From Methylotuvimicrobium sp018830325 (GTDB taxonomy: Bacteria > Pseudomonadota > Gammaproteobacteria > Methylococcales > Methylomonadaceae), in NCBI RefSeq assembly GCF_044788715.1, contig NZ_CP173170.1, positions 4,836,001 to 4,900,000 on the forward strand: a stretch of DNA of 64,000 nucleotides, read 5' to 3'. Below are positions 33,103 through 41,863 of this stretch, in pieces. The translations under genes and the position numbers were made by a program. The notes below the pieces were generated by a model. The model was given only the letters and a program-made list of their open reading frames with translations, made no database searches and had not been told where the DNA came from. How positions within the stretch are numbered: position 1 is the first letter of the stretch; each line of letters opens with the position of its first letter.

Positions 33103-35754
33103 ATGCGGATTCCGAGACATTTAACCAAGATTATTGCGGCAACCCTCGGCATATTGCTTGTCGTTTATGTCGCATTCTATTTCGTATTTCTCGATCTGAT
33201 CGTCGATTATTGGTGGTTTCAAGCATTAAGGTATGAAGGCTATTTTTGGCTGAGATTGCTTTACCGCTTTTTTCTTTCGGGCGCGGTCACCGCAGTTTTC
33301 TTTTCGATTTTCTTTTTGCATTTTTGGTTGGCAGCCCGTTATCTGGGGTTCAACCCTAATCAAGATGTATTGCAAGATTCGACCAAGCGCAAGCGCTTCG
33401 AGAGCCTAGCCGATCTATTCATGAGCTTGTCGATCAAATTTTCGACGCCGGTCGCATTGATTTTAGCCATTGCGATTGCGATGCCCTTTTACCATCAATG
33501 GGAAATGGGACTGCTGTATTTCTTTGGCGGGTCATCCGGGGTCGTTGAACCCGTTTACGGACAGGATATCGGCTTTTATTTGCTGTCTTATCCGATTTAT
33601 TTACTTATCCAGGAAGAGCTACTAGCTACCGCGGTCATTATTTTATTAATGGTCGCCTTTCAATACTGGGTGCAGCATACGTTTATCCCAAGTCAAGCCA
33701 AAGAATTTCCGAAGGCCGCTAAAGTTCATCTGGCGGTATTATTCGGCTTTGTCGTGTTGTTCGTCGTTTGGGGCTTTATGCTGTACCGGTTTTCGCTGCT
33801 TTATGTCGACCGACACGAGCCCGTGTTTTCAGGGCCGGGCTTCGTCGAAATACGCTATCAACTACCGTTGATTTGGCTCTCGATTCTGGGATTTCTGGCA
33901 GCTGCAATTTCATTGCTGTTTTATTATTTCTCCGAAACGACGCAGACCAAAGTCCCGTTTTTGATTTCATTGGTAGTCTTTGTCAGCGCATTAGGGCTGC
34001 AAGAAGTCAAATTCATACCTGAATTGATCGATAAATTTATCGTCAAGCCTAATCCGGTTAGGACGCAGCGCCCGTTTATCGATCACAATATCGTCGCGAC
34101 GCTCGATGCTTATGATTTAAAAAATATCCATATCGTCGATTTTACGGTGACGCTCGACCCGACCCAAGATATCGAAGCATGGAGCACCCGAAGACGTTTC
34201 GAAAATATTCCGGTTTGGGATCGCGAATTTTTGAGCGATGTTTACAACCAAATTCAAAGCATCCGACCGTATTATCATTTTCTCGATGTCGACGAAGGCC
34301 GTTATTTCATTGACGGTTTCAAACGCCAGGTCAATCTTGCCGCACGGGAAATGAATATCTCCAAACTCCCTAAGGAAGCGCAAAACTGGGAAAACACGCA
34401 TTTGCGTTTTACGCATGGTTTCGGCGCGGTAGTCACGCCGGCGGCGCAAGATGCAGGTCAACCGATACGTTGGTTTTTGCGAGACTTGAATTTAAGTTCT
34501 AATGTCGGACTAGATGTGAAGCACCCCGATATCTATTACGGAATGGAGAATTATAAGTACGCAATCGTACCCAATAAGCTCGACGTGGTCGCGCTTTCGG
34601 GAACCCAGCCGGACCCGGCGATCGACGCGGTTTATACCGGCAGCGGCGGAATCCCTATTCCATCGCTGTTTAGAAAAGCCTTGTTTTCGTTTTTTTTCAA
34701 AGACGAAAAAATATTTTTCTCGACCAATATATCTCGAGAGAGCCGCTTGTTGATTCGTCGGAATGTCGTCGACCGAATCAGTCACCTGGCGCCATTTCTG
34801 CATTTAGACAAAGACCCTTATCTGGTCGTCACGAAAAACCGATTCTATTGGGTGCAAGACGCCTATACCTTGTCGAATTGGTATCCGGTATCGAAATCGG
34901 CCGAGGATGATTTTTTAGTCGGTAGCAAGGAATTCAACTATATCCGCAATTCGGTCAAGATCACCGTCGATGCTTACAGCGGTTTAACTCGTTTTTATGT
35001 TACCGATCCGTCGGATGTGATTATTCAGGCTTACGACAGAGCTTACCCCGGCGTATTCCGCGACATCGATGAAATGCCGACCGAATTAAAGCGACAATTA
35101 CGTTTTCCGCGTGATCTGTTCTATTTGCAAATGAAAGTCTATGCCAAATATCATCAGCGTGACCCGGCATTATTTTATCAACAGGCCGAGACTTGGAATT
35201 TTGCGGAAGTGAGGGATAAAGAGGTCAGGCCTTATTACCAAACGGTAGACTTAGGCCATTGCGGCGGCAAGGAAGAATTTGTCATGATCAATCCGATGAC
35301 GCCGATCAACAATCAGAACTTGAGCATGGTTGGCGTCGCCAGCGTGATGGATAGAGAAAAGTGCGGTGACGCCTTCAAAAAAAGCATCACGGTTTACCAA
35401 TTCGCGAAGGAAGTTCAAGTCAACGGGCCGGCACAGGTCGAGGCCTTGATCGAGCAAGACCCGGACATCTCGGCTCAGCTTACGCTCTGGGACCAGCGCG
35501 GTTCTCGGGTGAGAATGGGACGGATGATTATTTTGCCGATGGAACACTCGATTCTGTATGTCCAGCCGCTTTATTTGATCGCAAATAAAACGAGCATACC
35601 GGAATTGGCTAGAGTCATCGTGTCGATCGGCAATGAGGTCGTTATGGACACCACGCTATGGAGTGCATTTTCACGATTGAGAGAGCGCTTTATTAAGGTG
35701 CAAGACGACGATACCGGAACCACTTTCGATCCGGATAATGATATACCGAAATAA
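33103..35754 (+). CDS. UPF0182 family large membrane protein
   Basis: 883 residues. Seven hydrophobic helices occupy the first 310 residues (first ILLVVYVAFYFVFLDLIVDYWWF). A large extracytoplasmic part follows, with RPFIDHNIVATLDAYDL, RWFLRDLNLSS, and LMRY-like segments; the conserved YGMENYKYAIVPNKLDV patch is typical of UPF0182/COG1615. Function unknown. The family is common in cyanobacteria and actinobacteria and patchy in proteobacteria. Followed by its own terminator. Confidence 0.9.
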   Translation: MRIPRHLTKIIAATLGILLVVYVAFYFVFLDLIVDYWWFQALRYEGYFWLRLLYRFFLSGAVTAVFFSIFFLHFWLAARYLGFNPNQDVLQDSTKRKRFESLADLFMSLSIKFSTPVALILAIAIAMPFYHQWEMGLLYFFGGSSGVVEPVYGQDIGFYLLSYPIYLLIQEELLATAVIILLMVAFQYWVQHTFIPSQAKEFPKAAKVHLAVLFGFVVLFVVWGFMLYRFSLLYVDRHEPVFSGPGFVEIRYQLPLIWLSILGFLAAAISLLFYYFSETTQTKVPFLISLVVFVSALGLQEVKFIPELIDKFIVKPNPVRTQRPFIDHNIVATLDAYDLKNIHIVDFTVTLDPTQDIEAWSTRRRFENIPVWDREFLSDVYNQIQSIRPYYHFLDVDEGRYFIDGFKRQVNLAAREMNISKLPKEAQNWENTHLRFTHGFGAVVTPAAQDAGQPIRWFLRDLNLSSNVGLDVKHPDIYYGMENYKYAIVPNKLDVVALSGTQPDPAIDAVYTGSGGIPIPSLFRKALFSFFFKDEKIFFSTNISRESRLLIRRNVVDRISHLAPFLHLDKDPYLVVTKNRFYWVQDAYTLSNWYPVSKSAEDDFLVGSKEFNYIRNSVKITVDAYSGLTRFYVTDPSDVIIQAYDRAYPGVFRDIDEMPTELKRQLRFPRDLFYLQMKVYAKYHQRDPALFYQQAETWNFAEVRDKEVRPYYQTVDLGHCGGKEEFVMINPMTPINNQNLSMVGVASVMDREKCGDAFKKSITVYQFAKEVQVNGPAQVEALIEQDPDISAQLTLWDQRGSRVRMGRMIILPMEHSILYVQPLYLIANKTSIPELARVIVSIGNEVVMDTTLWSAFSRLRERFIKVQDDDTGTTFDPDNDIPK

Positions 35755-35765
35755 GAGGATGAAAA

Positions 35766-35803
35766 AAGCCGCTATCGAATTACCCGACAGCGGCTTATTT
35801 TTT
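35766..35803 (+). terminator. Rho-independent terminator after the UPF0182 gene
   Basis: AAGCCGCT (35766-35773) and AGCGGCTT (35789-35796) form a perfect eight-pair stem followed by ATTTTTTAT. It lies 12 bases after the stop codon, between convergent genes. Confidence 0.85.
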
Positions 35804-35825
35804 ATAGAGCATAAATTTTTATCAT

Positions 35826-36272
35826 TTAATTTAGCAGCATATTGCAAAGCTTGTCTTCTAGTGTCATGCGGATGGCCAAATGCTCGCCTAGAACGGATAA
35901 GTCTTGCTCGAGAGAGCTGGGCGTTAGATGGTTTTTGGCGTGTTCGTACTTATCGTTGAAAACGATTGCCGCATCGGTGGTCCTCGATAGCTCGGGATAG
36001 AGTTCGTTCGCAAAAGATAACAACGCTTGGCGTTTTTCGTTACCGGACAGTAATCGTTCATAAATACCGAAGTGCCACAGCGACACATAATCGACTAGTA
36101 ATTGCGAAAATTCAGACAGCCGAGTTTGAACTTTTTTACCTGCCGAAAACGGCTTCAGCTCGGCAATACGGCAATACATTGCCCACACCTCATGCCGTTC
36201 TTTTCTTAATTCATCGATTAAAGCTGCCGTTCCCCGGCGTCTTTCTGGAAAGGTTTGCATAACAGCGCTCAT
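35826..36272 (-). CDS. rsd: Rsd/AlgQ family anti-sigma-70 regulator
   Basis: 148 residues from the ATG at 36272 (MSAVMQTFPERRR), preceded by GAGGATCG; an upstream in-frame ATG at 36305 lacks a ribosome site. The helical protein matches Rsd/AlgQ with LIDELRKERHEVWAMYCRIAELKPF, LVDYVSLWHFGIYERL and EHLAIRMTLEDKL. Rsd binds sigma-70 in stationary phase and frees RNA polymerase for other sigma factors. Single gene convergent with UPF0182. Confidence 0.87.
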   Translation of the reverse strand: MSAVMQTFPERRRGTAALIDELRKERHEVWAMYCRIAELKPFSAGKKVQTRLSEFSQLLVDYVSLWHFGIYERLLSGNEKRQALLSFANELYPELSRTTDAAIVFNDKYEHAKNHLTPSSLEQDLSVLGEHLAIRMTLEDKLCNMLLN

Positions 36273-36432
36273 CAGTCGATCCTCGTTTTTGTTGTTGTAA
36301 TGCAAATCTAATCCAAAATTTAATATAATGCAACAATCTATTAATTATTATGAAACTTTCTTGTGAAATTGCTCAAGTTTTTCAATTTGATTGTTGTATC
36401 TTTGCAACAAAGATACAGAAGGGTTGATTATT

Positions 36433-37245
36433 TTGGCAGTGAATATTTTTCTTGCGGTGGCGCTGCCCTGCGAGGCGAAACCGCTAGTTGCGCACTTCGG
36501 TTTGAAAAAAGACACTACGGTGCGCGCTTTTGCTATGTATCGTAATGAAGCGGTTTATTTAACCGTAACGGGACCGGGAAAAAGCGCAATGGCGGCAGGT
36601 TTGGCCTATACGCAAGCCGTTAGTACCGGCCTTGAAAATGCGCTATTCGTCAATGTTGGTGTTGCGGGTCACAGGATGCATGATATCGGTAGCGCTTGGA
36701 CAATCAATAAAATCAGCGATGCCGATACCGGTAGAAATTACTATCCGATGCCTATCTACGGCTTGCCATGTACCGCGACATCGCTTGTGACGGGTTCCAA
36801 ACCTCAGTTCGATTACAATCATGAGCATTTATGCGACATGGAAGCCTCGGCATTCTTTGAGACGGCGGCGCGATTTTCGACTGGGGAATTGATCCAGTGT
36901 TTAAAAGTCGTTTCGGATAACCGTTTGGAGCCGGGACGCAATCTCGATCCGAAGGTCGTCGAGAAATTGATAAGAGACAACATCGGCCTTCTGGACCTCC
37001 TGCTCGAAAAGCTCGAAGAACGCGCCAAGCTTGTTAACTCCCCCGAAGTACCTAACTTCGAGTATTGGATTCAGCAATATCGTTTTACCGTTAGCGAACA
37101 AAACCGCCTAAAGAATTTGTTATCACGATTCTCGGTATTAACCGGCAAAAGCCTAGAGCCGGCCGATTTTGGAACGGTCAAATCCGGAAAAGAGTTGTTG
37201 GCGGCCTTGGAAAGCCGGCTTAGCACGATAAAGTATGAGCTTTAG
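36433..37245 (+). CDS. Nucleoside phosphorylase family protein
   Basis: About 270 residues; the start is unsure. TTG at 36433 sits 9 bases after AGAAGGG, and a GTG at 36439 is also possible; an in-frame ATG at 36391 lacks a ribosome site. The phosphorylase fold is visible in LAVALPCEAKPLVAHFGL, VTGPGKSAMAAGLAY, FVNVGVAGH and the purine-site motif HEHLCDMEASAFFETAARF, followed by KVVSDN. The last 80 residues form a separate helical tail (FTVSEQNRLKNLLSRFSVLTG). Related genes act on 5'-methylthioadenosine or adenosylhopane; the substrate here cannot be told. Confidence 0.8.
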   Translation: MAVNIFLAVALPCEAKPLVAHFGLKKDTTVRAFAMYRNEAVYLTVTGPGKSAMAAGLAYTQAVSTGLENALFVNVGVAGHRMHDIGSAWTINKISDADTGRNYYPMPIYGLPCTATSLVTGSKPQFDYNHEHLCDMEASAFFETAARFSTGELIQCLKVVSDNRLEPGRNLDPKVVEKLIRDNIGLLDLLLEKLEERAKLVNSPEVPNFEYWIQQYRFTVSEQNRLKNLLSRFSVLTGKSLEPADFGTVKSGKELLAALESRLSTIKYEL

Positions 37246-37262
37246 GCTACCATATCGCCGCC

Positions 37263-37285
37263 GGACGGGTTTTATCAACCCGTCC
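37263..37285. repeat. REP-like palindrome, copy B
   Basis: GGACGGGTTTTATCAACCCGTCC is a perfect palindrome apart from the loop, followed by GAAACGATT. It is the same type as 23890-23915 and 39440-39463. It sits 18 bases after the phosphorylase stop but lacks a T run, so termination is doubtful. The remaining 280 bases to the next gene show nothing recognisable. Confidence 0.55.
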
Positions 37286-37565
37286 GAAACGATTGTCATA
37301 AATCACCTTAGCTTGAAACGTTCGTGTCTGAATTGCAGCCCCGACACGGATGGAGAAACAAACTACCTTGATTCGAATAATTTAATGAATCGCTTATACC
37401 GGCTTGTGAAACATGACCATTTTCCGAAGCGTTACGCTGCTATACTTCGGCCATGAGACTTATGCAAAGCCTTATTTATACATTTTGGTTAAAAAACGGG
37501 TGTGAAATAAATTATCTACCCAACGCAATCTTCGATTTTCCCGTCAATCTATATTATCAGGCCGA

Positions 37566-39320
37566 TTGATACAGTTGCTTACACGATTAGTCGCTTACTT
37601 CATAGATCTTGTAACGGAACACCGACTGAAAGGCGGCTTATTGCTTTGCCTGTCACTTTTTACGGTCTGTCTCCAAGCACACGAATCACCCCTGCAATTG
37701 CATAACGACTGGCAATACCGCTGGGGCGACTCGCCTTTCGATGCTCAAGGGCGACCGGAGTGGGCTCAGCAAGACAACGCTAGCGAAGCATGGCAAGCAA
37801 TCGACTTTCCTTCCAACCCTCCGGGACGCGACGGACAGACCAATGTTTGGTTCCGTACTGCTTTACCGAATGGCAATTGGCACGACCCGGTCATTTATAT
37901 CTACAGTGTCGACTTAATTGTTCAAGCTTATCTGGATGGGCAAAAAATCTATCAGTACGGCTATTTCGATCATAACGGTCATGGACGTTTCGAAGGTTGG
38001 CCTTGGCACATGATCCAACTGCCTGCCGATTTTGCGGGCAAGTTTCTTTATTTTCGGGTGTTTTCCGACTATAGCGACATCGGCCTATGGGGCGAGGTCA
38101 GGTTGATGGAACGACTCGATTTGATCAAATTGATTCTCGATCATTCGGTGGAACAAATTGTCGTTAGCGGCTTTTCCTTGCTGATCGCCGGTTTGGCCTT
38201 TTTTTTCGCGTTACTGCAAGCCGAACGGAGAAGTTTTTATTATCTAGCATTGTTCGCCTTGGCTTCCGCCTTGATGGTCTTCGGTCAGAGCCAAGTCAAA
38301 TTGTGGTTGATCAACGCACCGTTGTTTTGGGATCATCTGGCTGCGACCGGCTATTTTTTATTGCCGGTCGCGATGGCTTTATTGTTCGGGGAATGGTGCG
38401 CCGGAATTAAGTATCAAAAATTGATCGGGGCGCTATGGCGATTTCATTTAGCCTATGCAGTAGGCGCCAATATATTGCCATTGCTCGGTTATAGCGCAAT
38501 TTCCAGAATGTATTTTGTTTTTGACGGTTTATTTGCGATCAGCCTGTCGCTATTGTTTGCAGTGGCTTTCTCGAGATTTCGTCATGTCAACAATGAGCAA
38601 AAAGTCATCATCGTCACATTTGCTTTTTTCGGTCTATTGTTATTGCTCGACATGGCCGTGGCACACAGTATTCTACCTTGGCGGCGAATACCGCTGGCCT
38701 GGGGCTTGTTAAGCTTTTCTTTGGCATTGATCGCCATTTCGTTACACCACTTCGTACAAACGCAAACCGAGTTAAAGCGACTCAACGCAACGCTGGAACA
38801 AAAAGTCAAAGACCGCACACGGGAGCTCGAATTATTAGCAACAAGAGACCCGTTGACCAATATTTTTAACCGGCGCGCATTCTATCAAAAAGGCGAACCG
38901 ATATTTCGCGCCTCCCAGCGTTACAAAAGGAACCTGTCGGTCATCATGCTGGATATCGACCACTTCAAACGCTTCAACGATATCTATGGTCACGCAGTCG
39001 GCGACCAAGTGTTGGTTATGGTCGCCGATTGTTTTCGAAAAAGTTGCCGAGACAGCGATTTTGCCGCGCGTTTCGGCGGCGAGGAATTTGTCTTACTTCT
39101 GGAAGAGGCGGATTCGCATAGCGCGCTTAAATTTGCAGAGCGACTGCGTGAGGCCATCGCCGAATTGAGTCTTCCCGGTATTGAGCAAACAATTACCGCG
39201 AGTTTGGGTATTGCGTGTTTGAACCCGGAAACGCAGTCTATCGATGAACTGATCACAAGAGCCGACCGTGCGCTTTATGAAGCCAAGCATAGCGGGCGCA
39301 ACCGATGTTGTTATGTATAA
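37566..39320 (+). CDS. 7TM-DISM diguanylate cyclase
   Basis: 584 residues, TTG start as given. A signal/first helix is followed by an extracytoplasmic domain of about 150 residues (LQLHNDWQYRWGDSPF ... GLWGEVRLM), then seven helices (about 195-390), a coiled linker, and a GGDEF domain. The active loop reads RFGGEEFVLLLEEA with the allosteric inhibition site RDSD five residues upstream, so an active, product-inhibited cyclase making c-di-GMP is predicted. The outer domain is of the 7TMR-DISM extracellular type that binds carbohydrates or similar ligands. No PilZ or EAL gene is adjacent. Confidence 0.9.
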   Translation: MIQLLTRLVAYFIDLVTEHRLKGGLLLCLSLFTVCLQAHESPLQLHNDWQYRWGDSPFDAQGRPEWAQQDNASEAWQAIDFPSNPPGRDGQTNVWFRTALPNGNWHDPVIYIYSVDLIVQAYLDGQKIYQYGYFDHNGHGRFEGWPWHMIQLPADFAGKFLYFRVFSDYSDIGLWGEVRLMERLDLIKLILDHSVEQIVVSGFSLLIAGLAFFFALLQAERRSFYYLALFALASALMVFGQSQVKLWLINAPLFWDHLAATGYFLLPVAMALLFGEWCAGIKYQKLIGALWRFHLAYAVGANILPLLGYSAISRMYFVFDGLFAISLSLLFAVAFSRFRHVNNEQKVIIVTFAFFGLLLLLDMAVAHSILPWRRIPLAWGLLSFSLALIAISLHHFVQTQTELKRLNATLEQKVKDRTRELELLATRDPLTNIFNRRAFYQKGEPIFRASQRYKRNLSVIMLDIDHFKRFNDIYGHAVGDQVLVMVADCFRKSCRDSDFAARFGGEEFVLLLEEADSHSALKFAERLREAIAELSLPGIEQTITASLGIACLNPETQSIDELITRADRALYEAKHSGRNRCCYV

Positions 39321-40314
39321 TTTTGGGCTTGATTTAATTCGAATATTTAAACAGATACCAATCGTCCAATTCGGTTATAGATGCTTGACTGGAAGACTTG
39401 GCAGTGTTTTTTCTCACGATTTTCTTCGGTCACTCTCGTGGGGCGGGTTATTCAACCCGCCCCGAACGTTTCAATTTCCTTTAGTCACGGTCGAAACGTT
39501 TAGGACAAAGTTGCCCCCCTTCCTGCCAAAATCTCAAATTAGAATCACAAGGGCTAGGGGTCGAATGTAATTACTGCCCCGTTTATTATAGTTTTATTCG
39601 CAGTGGCTCCAGAACCGGAGAACGTTAACCACTCAAATGCCTCATAGAGTAGGCGCTAATGCCCCTTTACCCGCCCCTTTACCGATCGTTTTCATGATAT
39701 GGTAACCTTTTTATTGAAAATGGGGCATCTTGTTTTAGCAATAACTATTGGTTCGAACCAAAGAAACCAATATGATTACGCCATTGCCCGAATTGGTTTA
39801 ACAACGCGCGCACGCTCGTGGCATAAATTATCCTGATTACTTAGAACCTTCAGCCAATTTGCTTTGGCTTAGAGCTCCCGCCCGGGCCCCGTTAGGCCGC
39901 GCCGAGCACTGACGATTTTGCCGAGAATAGCCCGCCAGGGGAGCGGCAGGGATGCCGCTCGTTTTCGGAGGGCTAGGGATAGCCCTTCCTAAAACCCTCG
40001 GCAAAATCGTCAGCGCGCAGGATACAGCGGCCTCCGGGTGTCTGCTGACTCGCGCCATCCGGGCGCTCGCACTTCGTGCGCCTTTGGCGTCCCAATCCGC
40101 TCCCGGCGGATTGGTCTTTTGGATACTTTTCTTTGGACAAGCAAAGAAAAGTATCGCGGTTGTCGGTCCGCGAACCGACTCCACATAAACGTCGCGATAG
40201 CGACACAAAACCTTGTCTGGACTTCAAATAGGCTGAAGCTTATACGTAATCAGGTAAATTATTGAAAGGCTGTGATTTTCCTATCTAAAATTATGTTTTA
40301 AAAAGGAGAAAGAA
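39321..40314. repeat. Nearly 1-kb intergenic region filled with hairpin repeats
   Basis: No gene is supported although many open frames cross it. It contains the REP-like palindrome GGGGCGGGTTATTCAACCCGCCCC (39440-39463), a GC-rich block (39850-40110) with inverted GAGCGGC/GCCGCTC and CGATTTTGCCGAG/CTCGGCAAAATCG pairs, AATCCGCTCCCGGCGGATT at 40094-40112, and a perfect 14-pair hairpin at 40122-40155 (GATACTTTTCTTTG/CAAAGAAAAGTATC). The last resembles a repeat common in proteobacterial intergenic DNA that creates spurious annotated ORFs. Confidence 0.65.
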
Positions 40315-40911
40315 ATGATTTCAACCGAATCGAAAACCGAATTCGACCATTTTCTCAATCAGCGCAATACGCTATTAGTGCGAGGCTTGGCATTGTCGAT
40401 TGCCGGCATACTACTGACCGTTTTGTCCGCATTGGCCCCTGGAGTGCGTATCATGAATCAAAACAGCTCCTGGCTGCCGATAGTATCGATCGTGATTTTG
40501 GTAACCGGTTTTATGGCCTGTTACGATACTTTCCTCCAGCGTCAAACCAAGGAATTCTATGTAAACTTGCAAATCGGAGTTTTGGATACCGTGTTTGGCT
40601 TAATCATCCTGACCGAGCTAAATAAGTCCTCGGATAAGCTCATCTTATTGGCTGCGGCGTATTTGCTGATCAAAGGTATTTTTCGGATATTTGCGGCTTA
40701 TAGCGTGCGATTTTCCCACTTTACCGCAGCCACCCTTGGCGGCCTGATCTCAGTAATCATGGGCTTGATTCTTTGGCAGGAATGGTTTGGCGCATCCATG
40801 TGGTTTATTAGTTTTTGTTTGAGCGTTGACATCATGACCCGCGGCTGGGCTTTGACTAGGTTCGGCATTTGGCTCAAAACCCAATACAAACTCAATAAGC
40901 AGGATGAATGA
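40315..40911 (+). CDS. Small membrane protein, HdeD/DUF308-like
   Basis: 198 residues with six helices in three pairs (LLVRGLALSIAGILLTVLS, WLPIVSIVILVTGFMACYD, IGVLDTVFGLIILT, LILLAAAYLLIKGIF, ATLGGLISVIMGLILW, MWFISFCLSVDIMTRGWAL). The repeated helix-pair pattern with G-I-x-x-I-x-x-R resembles HdeD-type DUF308 proteins, which occur in acid or stress response. AAGGAGAAAG precedes the ATG. Alone between a repeat region and convergent kor genes; function not determinable. Confidence 0.7.
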   Translation: MISTESKTEFDHFLNQRNTLLVRGLALSIAGILLTVLSALAPGVRIMNQNSSWLPIVSIVILVTGFMACYDTFLQRQTKEFYVNLQIGVLDTVFGLIILTELNKSSDKLILLAAAYLLIKGIFRIFAAYSVRFSHFTAATLGGLISVIMGLILWQEWFGASMWFISFCLSVDIMTRGWALTRFGIWLKTQYKLNKQDE

Positions 40912-41017
40912 TCTACAGGCATTGTTCTCACGACTTCATCTACTCCCTTTTGATCGAAAAACCGGCTAAGAATAAAAGGTATGGGATGTGTCTACCGAGG
41001 ACCGCCGTTCAGCATTC

Positions 41018-41863
41018 TCATGCGGGTACCTCAAAGTCGGCCGCGATAGCCGCCAGGCTTCGGGGCGCGGCGGTATCGTGCTGAAAGCAGGGCCGTGGAG
41101 CACGATACAGAATCCCAGTACCGATGCCGTCATCGTCAAGTAATTTAAGATAGGCCTCGCGCTTATCAGCGGTCGGCGTAAAAGCCTCGTGTACCTGTTT
41201 CTTCCAGTTAAGCTGTTCCGGACGGAAAGTAACGCACGGACTCAATATCTGCACAAAAGCGAAACCGGGAAATTCGATGGCCTCGCGGATGATCTGCGCG
41301 AGTTCGTTGGGGGCATTAGAGAAGGCCCGCGCGATGAACGGCGCACCGGCAGCCAGCGCCATTTCCAGCGGCTGAAAGGGCAGTTGATGTGTGCCTTGCG
41401 GGGCCAGTTTCGAACCGGTCCAGTCACTCTCAGTGGTCGGCGAAGCCTGTCCCTTCGTCATACCATAAACAGCGTTGTCCATCACCAGATAACTGAAATT
41501 AGCATTGCGCCGGCAAGCATGGATGAAGTGGTTGCCGCCGATCGAGAAACCATCTCCGTCGCCGCCTACGGCGATGACCGTGAGCTCCGGCCTGCTGATG
41601 GCTAGCCCTGCGGCCACAGGCAATGCACGGCCATGTACGCCGTGGAAACCATAGGCCCGGGTATAGGCCGGAAGCCGCGATGAGCAACCGATACCCGAGA
41701 TCAAGGCAACCTGTTCAGTTGGAATTTCCAGTGCTGCGAGCGACTTCGTGAGCGCGTTGAGCACGCCGAAATCACCGCAGCCTGCGCACCACACAGGCTT
41801 GTAGCTCGACTTATAGTCCTTGTGCGCGAGGGCACGGGTCTTGACTTGATGTTCTCTGCTCAC
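41018..41863 (-). CDS. korB: 2-oxoacid:ferredoxin oxidoreductase, beta subunit
   Basis: 281 residues. The thiamine-diphosphate motif GGDGDGFSIGGNHFIHACRRN and LVMDNAVYGMTKGQASPTT are intact; CAGCGDFGVLNAL at the start is typical of KorB. The enzyme oxidatively decarboxylates 2-oxoglutarate (or pyruvate) to the acyl-CoA with ferredoxin as acceptor, or runs in reverse. It overlaps korA by 4 bases. GC content is clearly higher than in flanking genes, a sign of transfer. Confidence 0.9.
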   Translation of the reverse strand: MSREHQVKTRALAHKDYKSSYKPVWCAGCGDFGVLNALTKSLAALEIPTEQVALISGIGCSSRLPAYTRAYGFHGVHGRALPVAAGLAISRPELTVIAVGGDGDGFSIGGNHFIHACRRNANFSYLVMDNAVYGMTKGQASPTTESDWTGSKLAPQGTHQLPFQPLEMALAAGAPFIARAFSNAPNELAQIIREAIEFPGFAFVQILSPCVTFRPEQLNWKKQVHEAFTPTADKREAYLKLLDDDGIGTGILYRAPRPCFQHDTAAPRSLAAIAADFEVPA

